Source: Corallium rubrum (lineage: Eukaryota; Cnidaria; Anthozoa; Scleralcyonacea; Coralliidae). Taken from it: a stretch of 64,000 nucleotides of DNA. The stretch is from positions 13,458,036 to 13,522,035 of the forward strand of contig OZ035997.1 in the NCBI GenBank assembly GCA_964035015.1. Direction: 5' to 3'. A program made the translations under genes and the position numbers. Shown piece after piece: positions 12,121 through 23,082 of the stretch; positions within the stretch are counted from its first letter, which is position 1, and each line of letters begins with the position of its first letter. The notes below the pieces were generated by a model that was given only the letters and a program-made list of their open reading frames with translations, searched no databases and was not told the DNA's origin.

Positions 12121-12313
12121 AAACAAATAAAACATACCGCTCCTGTGCATATGTACTCTTATAAAGGTACGTTTGACGTCATTTGAACACGAAAGAAGTG
12201 TAAAGGCACTCGGCTGTCGCCTCGTGCCTCTACTCAACTTCTTTCGTGTTCAAATGACGTCAAACGTGCCTTGTAAGAGTACATATGCACGGAGCTTTAT
12301 GTTTTATTTGTTA
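12121..12313. repeat. Foldback repeat, long arms
   Basis: The arms pair from AAACAAATAAAACATA to TATGTTTTATTTGTT and inward through GTGCATATGTACTCTTA and TTTGACGTCATTTGAACACG. The loop is about 50 bp. Confidence 0.8.
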
Positions 12314-12744
12314 ACTGGCTAATTGGGGACACTATTTAACTGTTACAATTTAAAATGACGTTATAAGAATTTATATATTACAACATATATTACAGTGTAA
12401 CTACATTATTTACATTATAAAAAAAGTAAAAAATGACAAAAAAATTATAATAATAAAATAAATATTTATTTCTACCACGTTATTTAAATGATCTAGAAAA
12501 AAAGCGTTCTTTTTATTTTGAGCACAGTCCACAGTTCTTACAACCACTATCTAAAATATTTTCTAAATCTTTTTTCTTATATTCTTTCTAAAGGATTCTA
12601 AGCTTACGTTATCTCTGTCTTCCTTTTCCAACTTTGACCACAAATAAGGTCCAAAGTATCTGTACATGCAATTTGTAGCTACTGACCAGATAGCTACTGG
12701 GAGGAGGCAGGGTGGCAGTGTTAGACCGTTTGAAAGTAGCTACT

Positions 12745-13980
12745 AGAAATACATGAACGCAATAACCCCTCGCCCGCTTTTGCATGAATTTTTGTAAATA
12801 CCTCCTGATATTCCCCTTGCGCTCTTTTTTATTGGGGGACTGGAAATAACCACTCCTGTTGATTAAAATATAGTTTTAATTCTAGTAGAATATTTGAAAT
12901 AAAAAAACTGCAGTTTTAATAAATCTATTTTTTGAAGGAAAAAGTAACGAGGAACAAAGAAAAATTTAAGGATGATATTTCGTGAAAAATATTGAGATAA
13001 AGGAAATTGCACGTCGCTTCCAGGGTTTGAACTCGACCATATTACCGTGCAAGTCGACTATGTTAACCACCAGACTACCGAGGCAGGTGGCAAAATTTTG
13101 TCAAAATATTAGGGTTATATTGTACACTTCTTTCTCTCCATGTTTACAAAAAACATCGCTACAGCATCTGAAAAAATTTTTGCCTGCCGCGGCAATATTC
13201 TTTTATGACATTTCAAAGTGCTGAAATTGTTTTCACCTACATGTTAATAAATATTTCAACAGCATTTGTACGTTTTACAGAAGAAAAATGCTCCTTTTCC
13301 GATTTTTATGCCAAATTATGGACAAGCTACGTTAGTCACAAGTGGTTTTGACAATAAGAAAACTATTTGAAAAAAGACATTAAGACGGCAGCCACAGATA
13401 AAATTTTAAGGACACACAAAAGAGAAACAAAATTAACAGTGATAGGATATACATAAGGAACGTGGGAAACTCGAACAGTTTTGCTACTAAATGTTCGTGA
13501 TTACTGACAGCGGCCTCTCTATATTTTTACCGTAAACTTAAACCGTTTCGCCGGCCTTTATTTCTTCGTCGGTTTTCAAGTTTCACTCTTGCTTTCTCCT
13601 CCTTTTGAGTTTCGATTTGACAGGTTTCCTTCTACTCAAGACGTTGTTTTGCTTTATACGTAGACGTTGATTTGTTTCTATTCTTTCAAAAGTGATATAC
13701 GTTTCCCAAAAACTCCTTTCTCAAGTCTTTTTGTCAAGAATAAATTATGTTGTTAGTTCAAATCTTTTTGTCAAGAACTATATTGTCCCCAGTGCCCCAC
13801 AATCTTAACCGCGCATGGTCCGTCCACACATATATACAAATAAATAAATAAATATTCAGATCACAGAAATTCGTTCGCATATCGCGTTTGTCCACGCGTG
13901 TAAAATGGCTCCACGCGTGTCGAGATTAGCACCCTCACCGGGCTCCGGGCCTTCGGCCCGTCGCCCGGCTCGGGAATTAT
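12745..13980 (-). repeat. Dispersed repeat family R1, copy C
   Basis: Inverted relative to copy A (3430-4772). It begins CTAGAAATACATGAACGCAA and ends with GTCGAGATTAGCACCCTCAC and CCCGGCTCGGG. The interior is more diverged. It lies in a 2.8-kb RanBP2 intron. Confidence 0.65.
13009..13090 (-). pseudogene. Weak tRNA-like sequence
   Basis: The reverse complement has an A-box-like TAGTCTGGTGGTTAAC and a B-box-like GAGTTCAAACCC at plausible spacing, but the acceptor and T stems pair poorly. It is probably a decayed tRNA-derived repeat within R1 copy C. Confidence 0.3.
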
Positions 13981-14212
13981 AATAATATACATGAAAATTC
14001 TTTGACGGAGAGGAGTGCAATTTTAGTGTAATTCAGTGCAGAAAAATGAAATACAGTGCAGATTTTGTAATTTTTTAAATTTGCACAAAAATCATTTTTT
14101 ACTAGAAAAAAAGCTCTTCCTGTTAATTTTTTTTCCATGTATGTTATTTGAACAAAGCATTTTGATTAGAAAGATTCTCTTTATGATAAATTTTTTCATG
14201 TATATTATTAAT

Positions 14213-14372
14213 AAGTAATAGCATGATTTCTCGTGCGATTTGAAAAAAACACGCACTCATGAGTTTTTCAAAGACCTCAAATAGCACTCGTCCTTCCGAC
14301 TCTTCCATTTTTATAGTCTTTGAAAAACTCACTCGTGCATGTTTTTTCCAAATTGCACTCGAAACCATGCTT
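14213..14372. repeat. Foldback repeat
   Basis: GTAATAGCATGATTTC pairs with the inverted GAAACCATGCTTATTAC. Further inside, GAGTTTTTCAAAGAC pairs with its complement near 14320. Confidence 0.7.
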
Positions 14373-14539
14373 ATTACCTATACTAATTATGGTGATTGAT
14401 GAAAACAAGAGTCCGAAATGCGAGCTGTTATAGGGGAGTGTTACAAAGTTTTTGGAGAATTTGTGAATTTCAGATTATGGTTTACTTATGTTTTTGTCTT
14501 GCTTTACTACTTTTTGCTTTTTTATATTTCATTTCTCAG

Positions 14540-14600
14540 AAACAAGAATCCTGGCTGTCCAAAAGATCCTCTTTTCCCTCATAATTTGAGCCATCTTGAG
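14540..14600 (+). CDS. RANBP2: RanBP2 exon: alpha-solenoid region
   Basis: 61 nt, phase 2 to 0, acceptor ATTTCTCAG and donor GAG|GTACGT. It encodes NKNPGCPKDPLFPHNLSHLE, matching human KKNSIPEPIDPLFKHFHSVD with the PDPLF core intact. Confidence 0.88.
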
Positions 14601-14888
14601 GTACGTGTGTTTGTCTATAGGAACGTAAGTTTGCGCAGATAGTTGGTAAAGTCACGGCTTCTTATACAGCGATCAGTTGTATTTTACACTGCTGAAGTCA
14701 ACCGCGTTCCTTATCTGTGGATGACATTAGGGACCTTATTTACAATCTACGACAGCAACTTCAACGACGACACCCTTCAAACAAAATGTAATTCTTTTTA
14801 CAGCTCTTTTGCAATTCTTTGTGAGTTGACGTCATATAAGACAATACGACGTCTTTATTACTCATTCAAAGTTGCACGAGAACTGTTG

Positions 14889-15260
14889 CTTAAAGTGCCT
14901 ATGAAACGAAAATTAATTTGTCTTATTTGAAAGAACAGGTAAAAGTTATATATCTTTGCTATTATCAAATATAATAATCACTTGAAAATCTACATGTTTA
15001 GTGTTTTGTGCGAAACGCATCCACATGCTTCCTTCGAATTAATTTGGTCTGATTAAAAGAAAAGATAGTAAGATACCTAACCTTCTCCTATAGCTCATTA
15101 TCCATCTTCGACGTCAAAATGTTTAATTGCATATCAAACAAACTAAAATATCTCCACAACGAAGCAAGGAAACGAAAAACTGCAAAAGATATTACTTTAT
15201 AATTTTCAGTGTTCTTACAAATAAGACAAACTTAATTTTCGTGTCAAATGCACTTTAAGA
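14889..15260. repeat. MITE family M1, copy 1
   Basis: The ends (AAAGTGCCTATGAAACGAAA and the inverted TTTTCGTGTCAAATGCACTT) and the adjacent AATTTGTCTTATTTGAAAGA are inverted repeats of about 50 bp. Related copies are at 21098-21577 and 47684-48451. Confidence 0.75.
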
Positions 15261-15792
15261 CTGGCTTCAATACGGATTCATCTACTGTTTTAGCAATACT
15301 GGAAGTCACAAAAACAGTATTATATAGTAATCAGTTTACCGCGACTTTCTCCAATCGCAAAATTTATATTGCGTCAGTAAACGGTTACCGTCGTCCGTGT
15401 ATCGGTTTCTACTCCATCCAGAGCCCGGCCGATTCTTAAAAAGTCCTAAAGAGTTTTATTTTGAAAAAGTGTTAAATTCACATTAGCGCTTTAGGTCAGC
15501 TTTAAAGACATTCAATTTCTACTCAAGTTGACTTTTGAAAGATTAATAGACGAGTTTCAGCGTGTTGCGCGCGCATCATTTTTCAAAAAAACTGGCAAAC
15601 TCCACTCAAAGTAAACATATTGTTTAAAATCAATCAAAGTATAGGCACAGTTTCTGGATGTTTAACACTGTTATTCTGCTGTTGTTGGCTCGCTAGCAAG
15701 TCTGTTTGCCATTGCTTACTTTGTGGGGAGCCCGCCAATTCCTTTGCAAAATGATGCGCGCGCAATACCCTGCAATTCGCCTATACGTATAG

Positions 15793-15927
15793 GCCATGTC
15801 CACACGTATGCGTTTTTATAGCGTTTTTACATTGTTCTCGGTCCTCAGGGGAGCAGAAAACAATGGTCTCATTACCTGAAACAATATAAAAACGCTAGGA
15901 AAACGTATACGTGTGGATGGGATCTTA
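15793..15927. repeat. MITE-like inverted repeat
   Basis: GGCCATGTCCACACGTATGC is inverted at the right end (CGTATACGTGTGGATGGGAT), and the inner GCGTTTTTACATTGTT also pairs. About 135 bp. Confidence 0.8.
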
Positions 15928-16381
15928 ATTTCTATTCCTGCGGATTACTCCTTTCGGATTTATAGATATTTTAATTTGAGAGAAAAAGAAGGTCTTGATT
16001 TTTCCAAATTTGGGTCTTCAAAAGTCTTCAAAAAGGGTCTTAAATTTGCTGAATTGTTAGCTGCAAGAACCATGTTATACTATAGATTGATTAACACTGC
16101 AAATACCCCCGGATAACCGTAGTTGTTGGGAGAATATATTGTGAATTGGATAAAACAAGAACACCGTTTCTATGCATGCAGTTGTCTGGATATAGTTCGA
16201 ACTGTAGAACGGCGCACAGTTTCTCAAAGATGCGAGTTCAATTTCCATTCGGGGTTGACTAATTTGGCATGCAGTGTTAGCTAATCGTAAAATTTTGTCT
16301 TCGAGGATGATTCTTGAATATAAAGTTTTGTTGTTTTGTTCAACGTTTGTTTACTATGTTTCATAGAAATTGTTTATTTAG

Positions 16382-16519
16382 GAACGTGACGCTCAACGGT
16401 ATTTTCGAGAAGCTTGCATGATTCTGGGAGAAGCAGCCGTAGAAAAAGGAGATTTTGAACATGCATTAAGGCTTTTTAATCGTGTAGAAACATCACATGC
16501 AGCTTGGAATGAGGCACAG
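16382..16519 (+). CDS. RANBP2: RanBP2 exon: TPR-like helices
   Basis: 138 nt (46 codons), phase 0 to 0, acceptor TGTTTATTTAG and donor CAG|GTATAA. The helix pair EAAVEKGDFEHALRLFNRVE is TPR-like and matches human ILDAVNGNIEDAVTAFESIK, and SHAAWNEAQ matches SVVSYWNLALI. Confidence 0.9.
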
Positions 16520-16671
16520 GTATAAAATGTATAATTTATTTGAATGTGTCGTTGAATAACAACAATCCAACAGTGGCCGAGCATGTTGTGTTTTTTAAAC
16601 AGTGTAATTGTAATAATATAGGAACGTTTATACGGCCGAAAATAAGCCGTGGCTAAGTAAGTCGCGAACTG

Positions 16672-16800
16672 CTCGTAATTTATCATACACGAGGAGGAAT
16701 GTTTCATCAGGATATCCAAACACTGAGAGGTTTTGGAACAAGTTTCGAGGTGTTTGGATATCCTGATGAAACACTCCTCCGAGTGTATGATATAGCATCT
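16672..16800. repeat. Foldback repeat
   Basis: ATCATACACGAGGAGGAATG and the inverted ACTCCTCCGAGTGTATGAT enclose a second stem built on GGATATCCAAACAC. Confidence 0.8.
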
Positions 16801-16964
16801 CAAACACATCTCAAACAAATCAGTATTTTAAGAGAAAATCGGGGTAAAAGTTTGCTTAATTTATGTAATTTCTTCCTCCGATATCCAAACCACCGACACG
16901 GTACTGATTTTCTTTGTGTTTTCCTCATGAATTATTAATGAGTTTGAGATAGATATAGCAAGTG

Positions 16965-17095
16965 AAAATGTGGTAAACTGCCGAGGTTTCTGGTAACGGG
17001 AAATTGACGTTTCTAGCGCAGCCCTTCATCACATCACTCGAAACGTCAGTTTTCCGTTACCAAAAACCTCGGCAGTTACCACATTTTCACTTTGC
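16965..17095. repeat. Foldback with hammerhead-like core on the minus strand
   Basis: GTGAAAATGTGGTAAACTGC and its inverted copy (17070-17095) flank two GAAACGTC words. On the minus strand, 17032-17006 reads GTGATGAAGGGC...GCTAGAAACGTC, the same pattern as at 10766 and 11363. Confidence 0.6.
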
Positions 17096-17332
17096 TCTAT
17101 TTCTTAATAAGCCGCGACGCGACTTATTTTGGACTATAGCTTAAATCTTGAGTAAATTTTAGTCGCAGCTTATTGACAAATTGTCCGCTTATACGAGCTG
17201 TTCGCGACTTATTTAGATCGCGACCTATTTTTTTGCTATACTGTATATAAACGGTCCTAATGGATGTGCATGGTCACTCCTATTTATCTGGTCTCTTTGA
17301 ACCACTCCCTATTGGGTACACTACTTTCCTCA

Positions 17333-17474
<142 letters not shown>

Positions 17475-17664
17475 TTATTTATCTTATAACTTAGTCTTAT
17501 TATAGTATTTACTTTTGCTAATACCCAATAAAGTTGTTAAACTCAAAATCCCCATGTCAAAAAAGACACTCCAATTTTATTAGTTTGTAATGCACGTGCT
17601 ACATTAACCGTTTTCACAAAAACCTTAGGCGCAAACGGGACATGAAGACCCATGCGAAGCAACC

Positions 17665-18035
17665 CCCCCCCCCCAAAAAAAAAACACAACAAAAAACAAA
17701 ACAAAAAACCCCCAAAAAACCCCAAAACAAAACAAAACAAAACAAAACAAAACAAAACAAAACAAAACAAAACAAAACAAAACAAAACAAAACAAAACAA
17801 AACAAAACAAAAAACCAACAACAACCAATAATCAACAAAAAACTACAAAGAAAGAAAAAACCCCAGAAAAACAACAAACAAACAAACAAACAAACAAACA
17901 AACAAACAAACAAACAAACAAACAAACAAACAAACAAACAAACAAACAAACAAACAAACAAACAAACAAACAAACAAACAAACAAACAAACAAACAAACA
18001 AACAAACAAACAAACAAACAAATAAACAAACAAAC
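17665..18035. repeat. Poly-C/A, (AAAAC)n and (AAAC)n satellite block
   Basis: C and A tracts (17665-17720), AAAAC units (about 17722-17811) and AAAC units (about 17873-18035), separated by about 60 bp of A-rich sequence. Confidence 0.95.
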
Positions 18036-18203
18036 GCTGCGCCGCGTCGGATCAACCTTCGACCCGATGGACTAACCTTCGACCCAGATGGACACCAAGA
18101 AAGGGAGGGATCATCAAATTGATTGTTAGGCTTGCGATATAGGTCGCAACCTTGTACCATTTAATTTCCAGTCTGTAGCGAATATGTTGGGTTTTCTTTT
18201 TAG

Positions 18204-18338
18204 ATCTTTAAGCATTTGGCTGGTTTGGAGTCCAATGGCGCAGATGTCGACGACCGTGTGTATGATACGTATATACAGTACTTGAGTGAAGCAAAAGATA
18301 GATTATTAATCTGTCTTGAGAGATTGGAATGTGATAAG
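18204..18338 (+). CDS. RANBP2: RanBP2 exon: end of alpha-solenoid
   Basis: 135 nt, phase 0 to 0, acceptor TTTTCTTTTTAG and donor AAG|GTATTT. It encodes IFKHLAGLESNG and then YIQYLSEAKDRLLICLERLE, comparable with human EECKNYLRKTRDYLIKIID. It lies 169 bp after the AAAC satellite. Confidence 0.82.
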
Positions 18339-18385
18339 GTATTTTCCATCAAAAAGCTGAATTTGCTTTAAGTAATACAGATCTG

Positions 18386-18850
18386 TATCTGATTTACAAG
18401 GCGAGCTGCAAGCGAGCCGTATAGTAAACCAGATACAGATAGCCTGCGATTGTTTATCGTACTTATCAAATGGACGTATCTAAATAGCCATGTTTTCAAA
18501 CTATTTTTCGAGTTAGAGTGATTTTAGCTAAGTAAATTGAGGAAAAGGTTTATGTAAATCAGGAGGAATCTTAGCCTGCGTAGCTGGCGGTATTAGGGAG
18601 TTCGGGCGCGCCTACCGCCCGAACTCCCTAATACCGCCAGCTACGCAGACTAGAGGAATCTGTATGCGATTTACAGATATTGATTAAATATTCATTTCTT
18701 CTGAATTTTCTTCATGAATTTTTAATGAATTTGATAAGTAATAGATAAAGCATGAGCGGCCGGTTGATCTGTATGGGGATTTACAAAGCTAGCCGAAGTA
18801 AATCCCCATACAGATCGGACGCGAATGCTTTATCGTACTTGTGAAATGAA
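18386..18850. repeat. Cluster of small foldbacks
   Basis: GATCTGTATCTGATTTAC pairs with GTAAACCAGATACAGAT (18381-18440). GATCTGTATGGGGATTTAC pairs with GTAAATCCCCATACAGATC (18763-18816). They share ends and flanks such as TTATCGTACTT and so form one family. Between them lies the hairpin at 18572-18652. Confidence 0.75.
18572..18652. mobile_element. 81-bp foldback element with 9-bp target duplication
   Basis: The arms 18573-18608 and 18616-18651 pair over 36 bp with one mismatch around a 7-nt loop. Identical GAGGAATCT sits on both sides (18563-18571 and 18653-18661), a 9-bp target-site duplication. This size is typical of Mutator-like elements. No coding capacity. Confidence 0.85.
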
Positions 18851-20309
18851 AGAATAGAATGAAGCTAATTAGTATTCATAACTTTTGATACAGATCACTT
18901 TGTCCATGTGACATGAATGCTACGTTTTGATTGCTTCTTAACTTCATTAATTATTCATGAATTTCACAATTATAAATAACAGTATGCTCGGGATTCTCTA
19001 GGCTCGATCTCCAACCGTCTCCTGGGCCCGGTATACATACCACCCCGAAAGACATGCACGACTGACGCGTTAGCCACAGAGCGTGTCTGTGACGTTTTGC
19101 ATACATTAATTTCACGCTATCAAAAACCATAGAAGCTGACTGAAGTATAAATGACTTTCCCTGGTTCTGTAGGCTAAAAGACGAAAATATATTGGCTATT
19201 AGCCAATTTCTCTAGAGCTTCCCGTTGTATATATTTTAGACAATCAACCGTAAACGTTTCTAAAATGCCATCGCACACCTCACTCATCAGCACTCTATTG
19301 ATCGCGCCATTTGGAAATTACGGGGTAATTCATACAATATTCCCAATAATATACGTCTGCTGAAATTGTGATTGGCGCAAATCGACAATGGACAAGCTCA
19401 CGAGCCTAGTGACTCTCTTGATGTGGAATTTCTATACACCCAATGATATTAATGATCATCTTTCAATAGATTAACGAAACTAAACAGCAAGCTTGACGTT
19501 GGGGATCAGGATGCATATGGTTAAGAAGGGACTTCATTATAAACTTATTGACCGAGCGGGAGGTCTTTACGGCAAAATTATCATGCCCGTGGTCTTCACC
19601 GACCAAGTGAGGTTAATAAGGTTTTTATGATGTGGCCCAAGTTTTTTAGTTTTATTTGAATGTCGAGAGAACAAGCAACAAAGATGAAGTAACCGACTTT
19701 CAAAAACGTATAAACTTTTAGCGGTAGATTTATTTTCCGATATTTGAACACTATTTTAGCTTGACTTGCTAATTTCCTGGTATTGTTTTTCAATTTTTGC
19801 AAAAATGTCGCGTTAAGGTCGCTCACATGACACAGCCGATATAATAATTATTTTCCAAAGATATAATCAACAAAAACTCGTCATCGTAAAAATTAAGCCG
19901 CATCTTGCTGCAACTAAGGACCTGTTTATATGGAGCCGAGTTACCCAGTCAGCCGAATTACCCGGTTTGCCGGGATATACTTTACGTTCTGTTTATATGA
20001 AAGCGAGTTACCTGGCAAGTTGTAACATTTGAGATGATTATCGTCAACGAAAATGACATAAAGCAACGAATATAGAAAATTCATCCCGCTATGCCGAGTT
20101 ACCTGGGAAAAAGTGTTTATATGGAGAAATGTTTATCCCGCTTGCCGAAATCATGCAATTGGAAAAACAGTGTTTGCTAACTCGCCATGTGCCGAGTAAC
20201 TCGGCTGGCCGGGTATGTAACTCGCTTCCATATAAACAGACCCTTAGAGTTTATGTATGAATATTTAGCCATTCACGACAGAAGTGACTAATTGTTTTCT
20301 TTTGTATAG
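18662..20309. other. Intron sequence with one MITE; no exon seen
   Basis: Besides the foldback at 18763-18816 and the MITE at 19919-20250, I see only a weak tRNA-like stretch near 19000-19090 (minus; GTGGCTAACGCG, GGAGATCGAG). Confidence 0.5.
19919..20250. repeat. MITE-like inverted repeat, CTAAGGRCCTGTTTATATGG ends
   Basis: The left CTAAGGACCTGTTTATATGG and right CCATATAAACAGACCCTTAG are inverted. GAGTTAC, GCCGGG and GCCGAG words recur in both arms. About 330 bp. Confidence 0.8.
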
Positions 20310-20394
20310 CTTGTTCGTGATGCCGTTGAAGAACAGCTTGCTGAAATAGACTCCCTATTGCAAGAACGCAAATCTTTCTACCATGTTGACCCAA
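20310..20394 (+). CDS. RANBP2: RanBP2 exon: linker helix
   Basis: 85 nt, phase 0 to 1, acceptor TTTTGTATAG and donor CCAA|GTAAGA. It encodes LVRDAVEEQLAEIDSLLQER, a helical segment at the place where human has PLESVKEMLNSVMQELEDYS. Confidence 0.8.
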
Positions 20395-20507
20395 GTAAGA
20401 GCTGCTTGCTGTTCATACTCGTATAAAACAACTAGAAAGCGTTGTCCTAGTCACATATTTGAGAACAGAATGCTTGGCATGAGCAATTTATATAACAGTA
20501 AACCTTG

Positions 20508-20745
20508 CGGGTGCGACCCGGTTTCAGTTCAGTTATCTAATTAAAATTTCTCCTTGGTCGCATGTGAGAAGAGTGCTCCAGTTTGACTCTACCAAACACC
20601 GCAGGTTTCCTCCAGGTAGTCCACTACTCCTGTTTCCTCCTGTGGAAACACTAGACCAATAGGGGATGGCCCTTACTGGACCTTTAGGGAGAACAGTTAG
20701 CTATAACTGATAGAGCTATCCAGTATAAATAAGATTAGTTTAGTT
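20508..20745 (+). mobile_element. tRNA-derived SINE, copy 1
   Basis: It shares its body with the inverted copy at 21670-21934: GAGAAGAGTG, AGTTTGAC, CAGGTTTCCTCC and GGATGGCCCTTACTGGACCT. The tRNA-like head is degraded here (GGGTGCGACCCGGTTTCAG). Confidence 0.65.
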
Positions 20746-21097
20746 TTTAGTTTTTGTATAATATAAAAACGTGGGACTGACAAATGTGGAAAAGGAGTTT
20801 ACTTTCATGAAAGCTCTTTCTTAAACTTCAGTATTCTGGTCTCAATTTAGCGTTTTTATTTTATTACAGTGTACCGTCCCGCACGCAGTCGTTCGCTTTC
20901 TTGGTGATAGATACTTTATAGTAAATGTGTTATTGTATTTGCCATTAAAAATCTTTGCGGTTTGCTGTGCAAAACCATCCGGACTCGGCTGACTTCTAAC
21001 CACTGACCTATATTTAAGGTCATTTTTCTCATGGAAGTGATTACTGACCTAAATTTACTCTCTATTTTCTATTTTACTGAGGGCTCAGTCGCGCATT

Positions 21098-21577
21098 TGG
21101 ACATTGGCAATAAGAATTAAGTTTGTCTAATTTGAAAGAACTCGTAAGATTGTAATAGAAGATCTTTTACAACTTTTTTGCATCTTTCTTCATTTTAAAA
21201 ATATTTCAGTTTGTTTGATGTGTAAATTAGATGATCTCTGACGTCATACATGAGCAGGGTACAGTATTTTCGTACATTACAAAATCACTTGCACCTCTAT
21301 GATTGCTCAACATAAAATGTTTAGTTTCACAAAGCGTTTGATGTGCACAGTTTAAAGTTATTTCGTTAAACAAACTTAGAGATATAACTGATTTTGATAC
21401 GTGTGAAAATACTGTACCCTGCTCCTGACGTCAGAGACCATCTCCTTTACATATCAAACAAAATGGAATATCTTGCAAACGAAGAACGATACAAAAAACT
21501 TGGCAAAGATCTTCTATTACAATTTTACGAGTTCTTTCAAATTAGACAAACTTAATTTTTATTGCCAATGTCCTTTA
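21098..21577. repeat. MITE family M1, copy 2 (long inverted arms)
   Basis: The ends ACATTGGCAATAAGAATTAA and the inverted TTAATTTTTATTGCCAATGT continue inward through TTTGTCTAATTTGAAAGAAC and beyond, with arms well over 100 bp. Inner CTGACGTCA words pair near 21240 and 21428. Confidence 0.85.
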
Positions 21578-21669
21578 AAGCCACGTAGAAAAAGCTCAGC
21601 AGTTACTATACATCATTTTCAATTCAAAATTGTTACTTCGTATAATTCATATAGTGCTAACATTTAAAC

Positions 21670-21934
21670 TAAGCTAAAAAAACTAAAGTAACTATATTTA
21701 CACTGTTATCCCTATAGAGGTCCAGTAAGGGCCATCCCTCATTTGTCCAGTGTTACTACAGGAGGAAACCGGAGTACCCGGAGGAAACCTGTGGTGTTTT
21801 GTAGGGTCAAACTGAAAACACTCTTCTCGCATGCGGCCAAGGTGAAATTTTCAATCAGATACCTGCTGAGAGCAGAAATCGAACCCGGCTCGCAGAGGTG
21901 AAAGGCACGTGCACTAACCACTGTGCCACCAACA
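21670..21934 (-). mobile_element. tRNA-derived SINE, copy 2, with intact tRNA-like head
   Basis: The minus strand starts with an A box (TGGCACAGTGGTTAGTGC) and a B box (GGGTTCGATTTC), followed by the shared body also seen at 20508-20745. It ends only 15 bp from the next exon, so it supplies the sequence just upstream of that exon's acceptor. Confidence 0.75.
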
Positions 21935-21949
21935 CTTTATCTTTTTCAG

Positions 21950-22044
21950 GAAAAAGTATTGATTTCCATCAGTTGGACTTCGATGCGCTTAAAAGTCCAG
22001 TTTCGTCTGATATCACTGAGTCTGGTGAACCAGTATCTTTGAAG
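21950..22044 (+). CDS. RANBP2: RanBP2 exon: linker
   Basis: 95 nt, phase 1 to 0, acceptor TCTTTTTCAG and donor AAG|GTATTT. It encodes KSIDFHQLDFDALKSPVSSD and then ESGEPVSLK. I see no strong human match; the frame and phases fit exactly. Confidence 0.75.
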
Positions 22045-22180
22045 GTATTTGAGTGTTTATGTAGTCCTTACTTTGGACACGCTTTGGAGGAGTGAATGTA
22101 TCGACAGTTGGGAATCAGATAGGCCATTTCTGAATTACGTTTCACTGAACATTAATCTGCACTTTCTGTTTATTTTATCG

Positions 22181-22518
22181 TCAAACCGGATGTTCTCTTG
22201 CGTACAACTTTGCAATGTTGATACGCAACAATTGATATGTAATTTTTTAATCGGCAACTTGCAAACTCGACGGGTTGCTTAATATATTTGCTTTAAACAT
22301 TGAGCAACACATAAATGTGATGTTATACTGGCTCTGAGTTTATGTTGAATTTCACATTATCCAAAGTTCCGCATTTAAAACGATTTTTTAGGGCAACCCG
22401 TCGAGGAATCGTGATAAAGTGTTTGCAGGTTGCTGATTGAATCCATCAATGAAAATTGCAATGTTGCGTATCAATATTGCAAAGTCGCACGCAAGAGAAC
22501 ATCCGGTTTGACTATAAA
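22181..22518. repeat. MITE-like inverted repeat
   Basis: TCAAACCGGATGTTCTCTTG is inverted at the right end (CAAGAGAACATCCGGTTTGA). The arms continue through TTGCAATGTTGATACGCAAC and GACGGGTTGC. The stem is well over 80 bp. Confidence 0.85.
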
Positions 22519-22606
22519 CCATCTTTTAAGTGAATATTTCTTTTTATGATTGGCACTAGACAATTATGAAGTCCATAATTTGCACTTTATTTTTCAATTT
22601 CTGTAG

Positions 22607-22735
22607 GAAAATGATACGAGAGAACTGCTTGCTACAGTGAGCGAGGTGACGTTGGATAATGGTTTTCTTCGTGAGCAAGTCTCCATTCGGAACGAACAAG
22701 TTTTAAGGCTTACCAGACAAGTTCAAGTGTTACAA
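22607..22735 (+). CDS. RANBP2: RanBP2 exon: coiled coil, first half
   Basis: 129 nt (43 codons), phase 0 to 0, acceptor TTTCTGTAG and donor CAA|GTTAGT. It encodes ENDTRELLATVSEVTLDNGF, then heptad-like SIRNEQVLRLTRQVQVLQ, which continues into the next exon. It corresponds in position to the human helix around MICQQVEAIKKEMQELK. Confidence 0.85.
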
Positions 22736-22910
22736 GTTAGTTTTGTTGCAAAGTGTATATAATTTAACTTATTCCTGTGATATGATATGTTGTACGTATA
22801 CATGTAGTGCATGTGGTACGTTTGCGAGCTTGGTGTAATGCATGTAACAGATGTTTGGTAGACGCCTTTATTTTTCTTTGGATTACTATTCCTGCTTCCC
22901 AAATAAGTTT

Positions 22911-23003
22911 TTCCTCCTTCTCTTCCTTTTCTTCTCCCTCTCTCTTTTTTTCTTTTTTCTCCTTTCCCTTTTCTTCCTTCTCCTTTTTTCCCTCCTCTTT
23001 TTA
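22911..23003. repeat. Pyrimidine-rich tract upstream of the giant exon
   Basis: About 90 bp almost purely C and T on the + strand, 80 bp before the acceptor at 23082. Confidence 0.9.
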
Positions 23004-23082
23004 ACACTCTGCTATGGCACGCAAACCTTATAGAAATTTTTTGTACTGTTTATCGCAATTTATGTTAATTTGTTTCTTATAG

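Noticed and set aside
19000..19090. Possible tRNA gene on the minus strand
   Set aside because: Only weak A- and B-box resemblance and no convincing cloverleaf.
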